Source: an uncultured Sphingomonadales bacterium (GTDB lineage Bacteria; Pseudomonadota; Alphaproteobacteria; Sphingomonadales; Sphingomonadaceae). Taken from it: DNA of 35,825 bases. Of the stretch, positions 15,663 to 23,638 are shown in pieces (the first letter of the stretch is position 1; the number at the start of each line of letters is the position of its first letter). The stretch spans positions 1 to 35,825 of the forward strand of contig CALCBC010000001.1 in assembly GCA_937898525.1 (NCBI GenBank), read 5' to 3'. The translations under genes were made by a program, and so were the position numbers. Below the pieces are notes generated by a model. The model ran no database searches. It saw only the letters and a list, made by a program, of their open reading frames with translations, and was not told where the DNA came from.

Positions 15663-18119
15663 TCAGAATCTTCCGCCAATGCGAACACCGTAAGTGCGCG
15701 GCTGCTCCGCCACGGTGGCGACGAGACCGGCCGTGTTGATGCTGCCGCCAAGCTGGCGCCGGCTGTTCTCGATATTGCGCACGTAGAAGCTCACGAACTT
15801 GTTCTGGTCCTCGTCGGTAAAGGTGATCGAGGCATCGCTGACGAAGTTTGCCCGCGACTTGAGGAACGGCAGGTAGTCCGCCGTCGAATAGCTGCTGCTG
15901 CGATAACGGGTGCCAGCCTGCAGAACGACCTGGAAGTTGTCGAACGGGATGGTCTGTTCGCCATTGAGGTTGAACGACCAGCGGGGCGAATTGAATGCCA
16001 CGTTCCCCGAGCAGTCGACCTCGTAGAGCGCGAGCACCGAGCCGTTGACCTCCTGCGTCGTCGGGGAATACGCGCAGGTCGTGTTCGGCGGCAGTCCTTG
16101 GTCCGGCGCGAAATAGGTGAAGCTGTCGTACTCGGTGTCGAGGAACTGGACGTTGGCCGACAGCAGCGTGTTGCGCGTGAGCTTGAAGTCCGCCTCGAGA
16201 TCGAGGCCCATGATCGTGCTGTCGCCGATGTTGCGGGTCAGGAACACCGTCGTGGGCGGAGTGCCCAGGTCATAGCCGAACTGGCTGAACTGCTGGTCCT
16301 TGTACTTCCACAGGAAGGCTTCGAGGTTCAGCTGCAGCGTATTGCCGAAGAACCGGTTCTTGCTGCCCAGCGTGAAGGCCTTGATCGACTCCGGGCGATA
16401 GCTCTCGACGCCGCGTGCGAACGAGAAGCCGCCGGCATGATAGCCGGTCTCGAAGCTGGCGTAGAGCATGTTGCGCGGCGTCAGGTCATATTGCGCCGCC
16501 AGGCGATAGGTGAACTTGTCGTTCTTGAGCTCGGAGTCGATGACGATCGGCGAGCGCAGCACGAACGGCGCGGTCTGCGACCCCCCTGCCTCCGGCGGCA
16601 GGGCGAACAGCGGGACAGGGGTGATCGGAATGCCGCGCGACGTGTAGAAGTCGATGAACTCCTGCTCGGTCTCGACCAGCGGGATGAAGGGCAGGTTCGG
16701 GCAGAAATCCTGCGGCGGCGCGGGGTTGCCGCAGAACAGGACGTAGACGTTCGAAGCCCCCTGGAAGTCCTTCTTGTCCGAGGTGTAACGTCCGCCGAGC
16801 GTGAGGCTCAACTGGTCGGTCACGTTGAAAGTGACCTTGCCGAAGCCGGCCCACGATTCGGTCCCGGTGGTGAAGGACTGATAGGGGTTCAGCGTCTGCT
16901 GGTTGTACCGGGCAACCGCCGAGATATCTTCCTCGAAGTAGATCGCGCCGAGCAGGTAATCGACCGTGTCGCCGATGTTGCCGGCCCAGCGAGCCTCGAT
17001 GCTGGTCTGCTTGTCCTTCTCGGCCGAGTACGCCGCGCGGAACACGCCGTTGATCTGGTATTCGAGGTCGGCTTCGCGGTACGCCGGCTGGATGGTCAGG
17101 GTGCCAGCATCGGTCTCGTAATTGAGCTCGGCGGTGATGCCCCAATAGTCGTTGTCGTTGAACGGCATCCCGTCAACCACGGCGCCGGCGCGGCCGGCCT
17201 GGGCAATGAAGCGGGAAGCCTGCAGCGCGTTCGAAGCCGGGTCGAGCAGGCCCTGGTCGGGCGAGAAGCCTGTCGGCGTGAAGCTGTACCCGGCAAACCC
17301 CGTCGGTCCGAAAGTCGGGTCGACCGCGCCGAGGTAGAAGCCGCTGATGCTGTCGCCGCCCTGATGGGAGACATCGGCGCCGAGGCGCAGGCTCAGCCGG
17401 TCGGTCGGCTCGGCGTAGATCTGGAAGCGCCCCGCGTATTCGCGCTGACGCCCGGTGCCGTCCGACTGGAACCCGTCCCGGCGCGACATCGATCCCGCGA
17501 CACGTACGGCGACGAGATCGCCGACCGGCAGGTTGATGGCCGCCTGACCGGTCAGCCAGTCGAAGTTGCCGTAGCCCAGCGAGACATCGAGCGAAGTGTC
17601 ACCGAGCCTGGGCCGGTTGGGGATGACGTTGATCGCGCCCGCGGTCGCATTGCGGCCGTAGAGCGTTCCCTGCGGACCCTTGAGGACCTCGACGCGCTGA
17701 AGATCGTAGAACACGCCGGAGGTCGAGCTCGGCCTGCCGATGTAGACCCCATCGTAGTTGAACGAGATCGCCGGGTCCGAATACGCGTTGACGGTCGTGT
17801 TGCCGACGCCGCGCACGAAGAACACCGTGGTCGGCCCGCCCGTGCTCCCCGTCGCGGAAAGAGCCGGCGTGGTCCGCGACAGGTCTTCCGCCCGGATCAC
17901 GTTCTGCCGCGCGAGTTCATCCGGACTGATGACGTCGATGGCGAGCGGAGCGCGCTGACTGCTCTCCTCGACGCGCTGGGCCGTGACGATGATCTCTTCG
18001 AGGCCGCTCTCGTCATCGACGGCGTTCGCTTCCGGAGTCGGAGCGGCGCTCTGGGCCTGTGCCGCGAAGGACCACGCAAGCGCGCTGAGCGCCACCGACG
18101 AACCAAGGATCCCTTTCAT
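15663..18119 (-). CDS. TonB-dependent outer-membrane receptor (aromatic uptake candidate)
   Basis: 818 aa. The signal peptide is MKGILGSSVALSALAWSFAAQAQ. A TonB-box-like EEIIVTAQR follows, then a plug domain (RAPLAIDVISPDEL, VFFVRGVGN, VEVLKGPQGTLYGRNATAGAINVI) and a 22-strand-type barrel ending in a terminal Phe (RIGGRF). This is the FecA/CirA-like class abundant in sphingomonads, where such receptors are also linked to lignin-derived aromatics. It probably imports the compound degraded by the flanking enzymes. ATG 18119 is chosen for the signal peptide and for GGGAGAAA just upstream. An ATTCC-N8-GGAAT repeat lies 35 bp upstream of the start. Confidence 0.9.
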   Translation of the reverse strand: MKGILGSSVALSALAWSFAAQAQSAAPTPEANAVDDESGLEEIIVTAQRVEESSQRAPLAIDVISPDELARQNVIRAEDLSRTTPALSATGSTGGPTTVFFVRGVGNTTVNAYSDPAISFNYDGVYIGRPSSTSGVFYDLQRVEVLKGPQGTLYGRNATAGAINVIPNRPRLGDTSLDVSLGYGNFDWLTGQAAINLPVGDLVAVRVAGSMSRRDGFQSDGTGRQREYAGRFQIYAEPTDRLSLRLGADVSHQGGDSISGFYLGAVDPTFGPTGFAGYSFTPTGFSPDQGLLDPASNALQASRFIAQAGRAGAVVDGMPFNDNDYWGITAELNYETDAGTLTIQPAYREADLEYQINGVFRAAYSAEKDKQTSIEARWAGNIGDTVDYLLGAIYFEEDISAVARYNQQTLNPYQSFTTGTESWAGFGKVTFNVTDQLSLTLGGRYTSDKKDFQGASNVYVLFCGNPAPPQDFCPNLPFIPLVETEQEFIDFYTSRGIPITPVPLFALPPEAGGSQTAPFVLRSPIVIDSELKNDKFTYRLAAQYDLTPRNMLYASFETGYHAGGFSFARGVESYRPESIKAFTLGSKNRFFGNTLQLNLEAFLWKYKDQQFSQFGYDLGTPPTTVFLTRNIGDSTIMGLDLEADFKLTRNTLLSANVQFLDTEYDSFTYFAPDQGLPPNTTCAYSPTTQEVNGSVLALYEVDCSGNVAFNSPRWSFNLNGEQTIPFDNFQVVLQAGTRYRSSSYSTADYLPFLKSRANFVSDASITFTDEDQNKFVSFYVRNIENSRRQLGGSINTAGLVATVAEQPRTYGVRIGGRF

Positions 18120-18153
18120 CACTTTCTCCCAAAGCACGGCTTCTCGCCTTATT

Positions 18154-18171
18154 ATTCCTAGCTTAGGGAAT
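18154..18171. promoter_or_regulatory. Operator-like inverted repeat, copy 3 (ATTCC-N8-GGAAT)
   Basis: A perfect ATTCC / GGAAT inverted repeat with an 8-nt spacer, containing an inner CCTA-GC-TTAGG near-palindrome, in the leader of the TonB receptor gene. Same sequence and spacing as the copy in front of TetR. Confidence 0.66.
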
Positions 18172-18381
18172 TTCTGGAGATGATCAACGCCCATCGTTGG
18201 GCAGCGCGCGTTCCGTGGGGGATCGTTGCGTTAGCGCGCGCCCCCGCGGCGCCGATCGCGGGACCGGCGTACGAAGAGTGGCCGAGGGTTCCGACGTCCG
18301 CGGCGTTGCTCGCTCTCCTTGCAGGGATCGCATTCGAGGGTTTGCGCCAACCGCGGGCGACCGTCGGGTGCCCTCGCCGGC
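18172..18381. other. Non-coding stretch between TonB receptor and carotenoid oxygenase
   Basis: About 210 bp with no gene I can support. It should hold the receptor promoter and the terminator of the upstream oxygenase gene. A G/C-rich region near 18215-18255 (GTGGGGG followed later by CCCCCGCG) could fold, but the loop is long and it is not convincing. Confidence 0.4.
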
Positions 18382-19827
18382 CTAGGAGAGGTTCAGCGAT
18401 CCGGCCGGCACCCACGACCCGTGCACCTGGGGCGCGGCCGCGAACGGAAGAAGCGCCCGGGCGAGCGGACCTTCCTCGAGCCGCTGCGCGTCGGCGACTA
18501 CCAGCTCGCCGCAGCCCGTGGCCCCGTTGGTAACGACCCCGATCAGCCAGCCATCGCCCTCCCTCGCTCCGGGCGCACGGGGAACGAAACGGCATTCGCC
18601 CGCGCGGTAGTGCGCCCCGAGGTCGAGAACCGACATCCGCCGCTCCTCGACATCGAACCGCACGTAGGCGTTGGGCATCACCCACAGGGCCGATGGCTTC
18701 GAGGGATCGGCATGCACGTCCATGGCCCCGAAGCAGTAGCGGTGACGCTGCCCCATGAAGCGGGGATCGACGTCGCCGAGATCGCCGATCGTGTCCTCGA
18801 ACAGCAGCTCTTCGCGCCATTCGTTTCCGCTCGATGCCAGGTCGAAGTGGAGCCGGCGCAGGTGGGCCTTGCCGTATTCCGGCGACCAGGACGATCCGTC
18901 CCTGTTCTTCAGGAAGGGGAACGGGTTGCCGCAATAGAACGGCGCATCGAACAGGATGCGGTCCCCTTCCTCCCACGCGTTGAAGGTGTGCAGCTGGCAG
19001 GTCTTGGGCCCGGTGAACCACCGCAGGTCGGAACCGTCGCCGTCCCGCCGCAGGATGCCGATCCGTGCCGGGGCATCGGGGTCCCAGCGCCACATGGGTC
19101 CACCGGCTCGCGCCGCCTCCTCGCTCGTATGGTAGCCCCCGAGCGGGAGCAGGATGTAGTTCTCGGTGATCGCCATGTCGTGGATCATGTCCAGCCAGGG
19201 CACCTCGATGCGGATCTCGTGACGCAGCGAACCGTCGGGCGCGAACGTCCAGAGGTGGACGTCCTTGCTGTAGTTCCCCCTCGCCTGATAGCCGAACGCG
19301 ACCATCTCGCCGGTCCTGCCGTCGATCTTGGGATGAGCGGTGAACGTCCGGCTCTCGACCTTGCCGGCAAAGTCATAGAGCCCGCGCGTTTCGAGGGTCT
19401 CGGGATCGATCAGGTAGGGAAGGCTGTCTTCCTTGAGAGCGAACAGTCGTCCGCCATGCGCGAACGCGGTAGTGTTCGCCGCACCGGCATTCAGGTGCTG
19501 GACGTCGGGGTCGTCGGTGAACCGGTTGCGGTAATAGCCGAAGCGCATCCGTTCCTTTTCCCGGTTCGCGGCCAGCCGCTCGGTCTCCACGTAGCGGGCA
19601 GCATAGGTGACGCGCCCGTCGGCGATGCGGAACATGGAGACGATTCCGTCTGCATGAAGCAGGATGTCGTCTTCGAACTTCGGCGGATAGTACCAGGCCC
19701 CGCCCAGGCGGTAGAGCGCCCCCTCGAGCCCCGGCGGCAGGCTTCCGACGACTTCGCATTCGATCGGCTCCACCTCCCGTTGCCGCTCACCCCACCCGGG
19801 CAGGTGTGTTCCGGTCGATGGCTTCAT
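18382..19827 (-). CDS. Carotenoid oxygenase family, lignostilbene dioxygenase-like
   Basis: 481 aa, the normal length for bacterial lignostilbene-alpha,beta-dioxygenases. The four iron-binding histidines of the seven-blade propeller are visible at about 165 (TAHPKID), 216 (MIHDMAIT), 280 (QLHTFNAWEEGD) and 469 (VHGSWVP). GYYRNRFTDDP (Tyr99) and ALKEDS (Lys132) correspond, as I recall, to the Tyr and Lys that hold the phenolic hydroxyl in Sphingomonas LsdA. Expected reaction: O2-dependent cleavage of the central double bond of a 4-hydroxystilbene to two aromatic aldehydes. No signal peptide is seen. An excellent Shine-Dalgarno (GGAGGAAAG) precedes the ATG. It lies 262 bp upstream of the TonB receptor in the same direction and probably has its own promoter. 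Confidence 0.9.
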   Translation of the reverse strand: MKPSTGTHLPGWGERQREVEPIECEVVGSLPPGLEGALYRLGGAWYYPPKFEDDILLHADGIVSMFRIADGRVTYAARYVETERLAANREKERMRFGYYRNRFTDDPDVQHLNAGAANTTAFAHGGRLFALKEDSLPYLIDPETLETRGLYDFAGKVESRTFTAHPKIDGRTGEMVAFGYQARGNYSKDVHLWTFAPDGSLRHEIRIEVPWLDMIHDMAITENYILLPLGGYHTSEEAARAGGPMWRWDPDAPARIGILRRDGDGSDLRWFTGPKTCQLHTFNAWEEGDRILFDAPFYCGNPFPFLKNRDGSSWSPEYGKAHLRRLHFDLASSGNEWREELLFEDTIGDLGDVDPRFMGQRHRYCFGAMDVHADPSKPSALWVMPNAYVRFDVEERRMSVLDLGAHYRAGECRFVPRAPGAREGDGWLIGVVTNGATGCGELVVADAQRLEEGPLARALLPFAAAPQVHGSWVPAGSLNLS

Positions 19828-19855
19828 CTACTTTCCTCCTGCAGCGTTTCCGGCC

Positions 19856-19890
19856 AGTGCCGGTCGAGCCCTTATTGCGCAGACGGCACT
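19856..19890. promoter_or_regulatory. Inverted repeat in the leader of the lignostilbene dioxygenase-like gene
   Basis: Perfect 7-bp arms AGTGCCG (19856-19862) and CGGCACT (19884-19890), 21 nt apart, lie 29 bp upstream of the oxygenase start. A further AGTGCCCG occurs near 19957. It differs from the ATTCC repeats, so if functional it would belong to another regulator; chance is not excluded. The rest of the 284-bp divergent gap (19828-20111) holds no gene. Confidence 0.25.
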
Positions 19891-20054
19891 TCGTCGATCC
19901 GGGGCGAACGGACGGGGATGCCGGCAAGCCGAGATCGCTCCGTGCCCGAGCGGTGGGTAGTGCCCGTTCGATCTCGTACGAATGAACGACCGGGAGGCCG
20001 GTGGCGACGGTTTGCCGCCGAACCTGCCTCAGAACGGTCTTTCCCTTCACATAT

Positions 20055-20068
20055 GATAGCGTTACCAT
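20055..20068. promoter_or_regulatory. LacI-type operator upstream of GH3
   Basis: TGATAGCGTTACCA, an imperfect palindrome centred on CG as in LacI/GalR operators, about 44 bp before the GH3 start. Near-identical sites lie at 22701 and 31515. Confidence 0.6.
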
Positions 20069-20111
20069 GCCTGGCGTGAGTGCCCGACAGAGGCCGACCG
20101 GGGGAGATTCC

Positions 20112-22601
20112 ATGCGCGTGCGTTTTCACCTTGCCGCTGCCGCCCTTGCTCTCGCTGCCAGCGCGGCCGCGCAGCCGGAATCGGCGCCCACCGAGCCCGG
20201 CGTCGCGCATCCCGAAATCTGGCCGGCGTATGATTACCCGGTCCCCGAATCCGCCGAGACCGAGGCGCGCATCGCCGACCTCATCCGGCGCATGACGCTC
20301 GAGGAAAAGATCGGCCAGCTGGTGCAGGGCGACCTGTGCTGCGTCACGCCCGAGGACGTGCGCCGCTACAATCTCGGCTCGGTGCTCAACGGCGGCAACA
20401 GCGGGCCGGGCGGCGACGACCTCGCGCCAGCCGAGAAGTGGCTCGAGGCGGCCGACGCGTTCTACGAGGCCTCGGTCGACACCAGCGACGGCGGCGTGGG
20501 CATTCCGATCGTCTGGGGCACCGACGCGGTGCACGGCCACTCGAACATCATCGGGGCGACGCTGTTTCCGCACAACATCGGCCTCGGCGCGATGCGCGAT
20601 CCCGAACTGATCGAGCGGATCGGGGCGGCCACCGCGACCGAGATCCGCGTGACCGGGCAGGAGTGGACTTTCGCCCCGACCGTGACCGTGCCGCAGGACT
20701 TCCGCTGGGGCCGCGCCTACGAGGGCTACTCGTCCGACCCGGCGCTGGTCTCGTCCTACGTCGGGGCGATGGTGCGCGGGCTGCAGGGGCCGCCCGACGG
20801 CGGCAGCATCCTCGCGCGCGGCAAGGTGATCGCCTCGACCAAGCACTTCCTCGCCGACGGCGGCACCGACCGCGGCGTCGACCAGGGCGACGCCAAGATC
20901 AGCGAGGAAGAGCTGCGCGACATCCACGGCGCGCCCTACGGCCCGGCGATCGAGGAAGGCGTCGCGACGGTCATGGCCAGCTTCTCGAGCTGGCAGGGCC
21001 GCAAGATGACCGGCAACCACAGCCTGCTCACCGGCGTGCTCAAGGAGCGGATGGATTTCGGCGGGTTCGTCGTCTCCGACTGGAACGCGCACGGGCAGGT
21101 CGAGGGCTGCACCAACGAATCGTGCCCGCAGGCGCTGCTCGCCGGGATCGACATGTACATGGCGCCCGACACCTGGAAGGCGATCTACGAGGATCTGCTG
21201 GCAAGGGCCAGGGCCGGCGAGATCCCGCAGGAGCGGATCGACGAGGCGGTGGCCCGCATCCTGCGGGTCAAGATGCGGCTCGGGCTGTTCGAGGCGGGCA
21301 AGCCGTCGTCGCGGCCGCTGTCGGGGCAGTGGGAGCTGCTCGGCTCGCCCGAGCACCGCGCCCTCGCCCGCGAGGCGGTGCGCAAGTCGCTCGTGCTGCT
21401 AAAGAACCAGGGCGCGCTGCCGATCAGGCCCGGGGGGCGCCTCCTGGTGGCCGGCGACGGAGCCGACGACATCGCGCGTCAATCGGGAGGCTGGACGCTG
21501 ACCTGGCAGGGTACCGGGGTCGATAACAGCCACTTCCCCGGCGCGACCTCGCTGTGGGAGGGGCTGCGGCAGGCGGTCACAGCCGGCGGCGGAACGGCGG
21601 AGCTTTCGCCCGACGGCAGCTTCACGCAGCGGCCCGACGCGGCGGTGGTGGTATTCGGGGAGAAGCCCTACGCCGAGTTCCAGGGCGACCGCGCCTCGCT
21701 GCAGCTCGATCCCGAGCTGACCGCGCCCTACGAGACGATGCGCAGGCTCAAGGCGCAGGGCATCCCGGTCGTCGCGGTGATGATCACCGGGCGTCCGCTC
21801 TACGTGAACCCGGCGCTCAACGCGGCCGACGCGTTCGTCGTCGCCTGGCTGCCCGGCTCCGAAGGCGCGGGGCTGGCCGACGTGCTGATCGCCCGGCCGG
21901 ACGGCCAGCCCAGCTTCGATTTCACGGGCAAGCTCCCGGCCGCCTGGCCGCGGACAGCGGACATGGCCGAGGGGGAGCTGTTCCCGTTCGGCTACGGGCT
22001 GAGCTACGGGTCCCCGGCGAGCGAGTGGACGCCGCTGCCCGAGGATGCCGGCGCCGCCGCGGCAGGGGACAGCCGCACCTTCCTCGCGGCCGGCGTGCCG
22101 GCCTCAAGCTGGTCGCTGCACATCGTCGATCCGAGCCAGTCGGGCAGCCAGACCCGGCTGACGACTTTCCCCGCCGAAGCGCTCGGCGGGCGTGCCCGGA
22201 TCACCGTCGAGGAAGGCGCGGTGCAGGAAGGCGCCCGCCGGTTCCGCATCGCCGGCGGCCAGGCAGCGGTCAGCCTCGACACGTTCGAGCCGATCGACAT
22301 CAGCCGCGAGACCAACGGCGACGTCATGCTGCTGGTCACGCTGCGGATGGTCGACGCGCCCGACGGGGCTGCCATCGCCATGCGCAGCGCCGACGGCACG
22401 CTGCAGATGAGCCCGGTCGAGCTGCCGGAAAGCACCGGCCTCGTCCGCTACGGACTGTCGCTCAAGTGCCTGCGCGACAAGGGGCTCGACATGACCACGA
22501 TCTCCAGCCCGCTGATCCTCGCGACCGAAGGCGCAGCCGACTTCCTGCTCACCGACGTGCGTCTCGGCACGGACGCGGAAGCGGTGCTGCCCTGCCGGTG
22601 A
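20112..22601 (+). CDS. Secreted GH3 glycoside hydrolase (beta-glucosidase/beta-xylosidase type)
   Basis: 829 aa. Sec signal MRVRFHLAAAALALAASAAAQ, then the GH3 N-terminal barrel (MTLEEKIGQL, RWGRAYEGYSSDP, KHFLADGG at Lys244-His245) with nucleophile Asp323 in VVSDWNAHG. The GH3 C-terminal domain follows (RKSLVLLKNQGALPI, FGEKPYAEFQGD), and then a beta-rich extra domain of about 170 residues after GYGLSYG. The layout matches the ExoP-like exo-1,3/1,4-beta-glucanase branch of GH3. In this locus it probably trims xylo- or gluco-oligosaccharides in the periplasm. The ATG at 20112 has GGGGGAGA upstream. A LacI-type site precedes it and a strong hairpin follows it. Confidence 0.92.
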   Translation: MRVRFHLAAAALALAASAAAQPESAPTEPGVAHPEIWPAYDYPVPESAETEARIADLIRRMTLEEKIGQLVQGDLCCVTPEDVRRYNLGSVLNGGNSGPGGDDLAPAEKWLEAADAFYEASVDTSDGGVGIPIVWGTDAVHGHSNIIGATLFPHNIGLGAMRDPELIERIGAATATEIRVTGQEWTFAPTVTVPQDFRWGRAYEGYSSDPALVSSYVGAMVRGLQGPPDGGSILARGKVIASTKHFLADGGTDRGVDQGDAKISEEELRDIHGAPYGPAIEEGVATVMASFSSWQGRKMTGNHSLLTGVLKERMDFGGFVVSDWNAHGQVEGCTNESCPQALLAGIDMYMAPDTWKAIYEDLLARARAGEIPQERIDEAVARILRVKMRLGLFEAGKPSSRPLSGQWELLGSPEHRALAREAVRKSLVLLKNQGALPIRPGGRLLVAGDGADDIARQSGGWTLTWQGTGVDNSHFPGATSLWEGLRQAVTAGGGTAELSPDGSFTQRPDAAVVVFGEKPYAEFQGDRASLQLDPELTAPYETMRRLKAQGIPVVAVMITGRPLYVNPALNAADAFVVAWLPGSEGAGLADVLIARPDGQPSFDFTGKLPAAWPRTADMAEGELFPFGYGLSYGSPASEWTPLPEDAGAAAAGDSRTFLAAGVPASSWSLHIVDPSQSGSQTRLTTFPAEALGGRARITVEEGAVQEGARRFRIAGGQAAVSLDTFEPIDISRETNGDVMLLVTLRMVDAPDGAAIAMRSADGTLQMSPVELPESTGLVRYGLSLKCLRDKGLDMTTISSPLILATEGAADFLLTDVRLGTDAEAVLPCR

Positions 22602-22622
22602 GCATGCGAAGCTGAGCGGATC

Positions 22623-22658
22623 GGGCCGGTCGCGCAACGCCAAGCGCGACCCGGGCCC
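22623..22658. terminator. Hairpin terminator after GH3
   Basis: GGTCGCGC (22628-22635) pairs perfectly with GCGCGACC (22644-22651) around an 8-nt loop. The stem can extend outward through GGGCC and GGCCC with a small bulge. A short T-containing tail (CATTCTG) follows. It lies 22 bp past the GH3 stop. Confidence 0.55.
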
Positions 22659-22700
22659 ATTCTGCGCAAATTCCTTGCGCCGACTGGCCCCGCCCCCTAT

Positions 22701-22714
22701 TGGTAGCGCTATCA
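22701..22714. promoter_or_regulatory. LacI-type operator upstream of xylB
   Basis: TGGTAGCGCTATCA, a near-perfect palindrome (core TAGCGCTA), 99 bp before the xylB start. It is the best-conserved of four related sites in the window. Confidence 0.65.
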
Positions 22715-22813
22715 GACAGATGGCCCGCTTCGGGAGCGGCGGGCGCTGGCTGGCGTCGCTTCGAGGCGGAAAGGGTCCGCCACAGCTAGCCGGGATGCGC
22801 GGGGAGTGAGCCG

Positions 22814-23599
22814 TTGGGCGAGGGGGTTTTGAAGCCGTTTGCAAATGCTGCCGTCTACCCGAGCCTCGCCGGTCGCAAGGTCATCGTCAGCGGTGGAGCG
22901 TCGGGGATCGGCGAAGGCATCGTCGAGGGCTTCGTGCGCCAGGGCGCGGCCGTCGCCTACCTCGACGTGCTCGAGAGCGAAGGCCAAGCGCTCGCGGGCC
23001 GGCTGGCCGACGCCTCGATCGCGCCGATCTTCGCCTGCTGCGACATTACCGACAGCGACCGCTACATGCGCGAGATCGCCGGGCTGATCGAGAGGCTCGG
23101 CGGATGCGACGTGCTCGTCAACAACGCGGCCAACGACGACCGCCATGCGCTCGAGGACGTCACCCCCGCCTATTGGGACGAGCGGATCGCGGTCAACCTC
23201 AAGCACCAGTTCTTCGCCGCCCGGGCGGTGATCCCGACGATGCGCGCCGCCGGCCGCGGTTCGATCATCAACCTCGGCTCGATCAGCTGGCATCTCGGGA
23301 TGACCGACCTCGCGATCTACCAGATCGCCAAGGCCGCGATCGAGGGGCTGACACGCAGCCTCGCCCGCGAGCTCGGGCGCGACGGGATCCGGGTCAACAC
23401 GATCGTCCCGGGCAACGTCCAGACGCCGCGCCAGCAGAAATGGTACGACCCCGAAGGCGAGGCCGAGCTCATCGCCAGCCAGTGCCTCGACGGGCGAATC
23501 CAGCCGTTCGACATCGCCGCGATGGCGCTGTTCCTCGCCTCGGACGACGCGCGCTTTTGTACCGCGCACAACTACTGGGTAGACGCCGGATGGAGATAG
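22814..23599 (+). CDS. xylB: D-xylose 1-dehydrogenase (SDR family)
   Basis: 261 aa, a classical short-chain dehydrogenase. The Rossmann motif GGASGIGEG is followed by NNAANDDRHALEDVT, the catalytic Ser in LGSISWHLGM, YQIAK and the C-terminal YWVDAGWR. From memory, the order AVYPSL..NDDRH..YWDERI..GSISWHL..PGNV..R..KWY closely follows Caulobacter crescentus XylB, the NAD-dependent enzyme that oxidises D-xylose to xylonolactone in the Weimberg pathway. The start is TTG at 22814 with GGGGAG 7 nt upstream; no ATG or GTG fits the N-terminus. A LacI-type operator lies 99 bp upstream. The following esterase gene is 39 bp downstream. Confidence 0.9.
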   Translation: MGEGVLKPFANAAVYPSLAGRKVIVSGGASGIGEGIVEGFVRQGAAVAYLDVLESEGQALAGRLADASIAPIFACCDITDSDRYMREIAGLIERLGGCDVLVNNAANDDRHALEDVTPAYWDERIAVNLKHQFFAARAVIPTMRAAGRGSIINLGSISWHLGMTDLAIYQIAKAAIEGLTRSLARELGRDGIRVNTIVPGNVQTPRQQKWYDPEGEAELIASQCLDGRIQPFDIAAMALFLASDDARFCTAHNYWVDAGWR

Positions 23600-23638
23600 C
23601 GGCCCGTCGCTGAGGCCGCGAATGTTGGGGGAGAACCG

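Noticed and set aside
16098..18161. A 687-codon open frame antisense to the first TonB receptor
   Set aside because: It is antisense to a gene with clear signal peptide, plug and barrel. The predicted protein is Arg/Glu/Ala-rich with no domain, as expected from third-position GC in the opposite strand.
18180..18381. A short plus-strand gene between the TonB receptor and the oxygenase
   Set aside because: The open frame from 18180 has no ribosome site, is Ala/Arg/Pro-rich, and runs into the antisense of the oxygenase gene.
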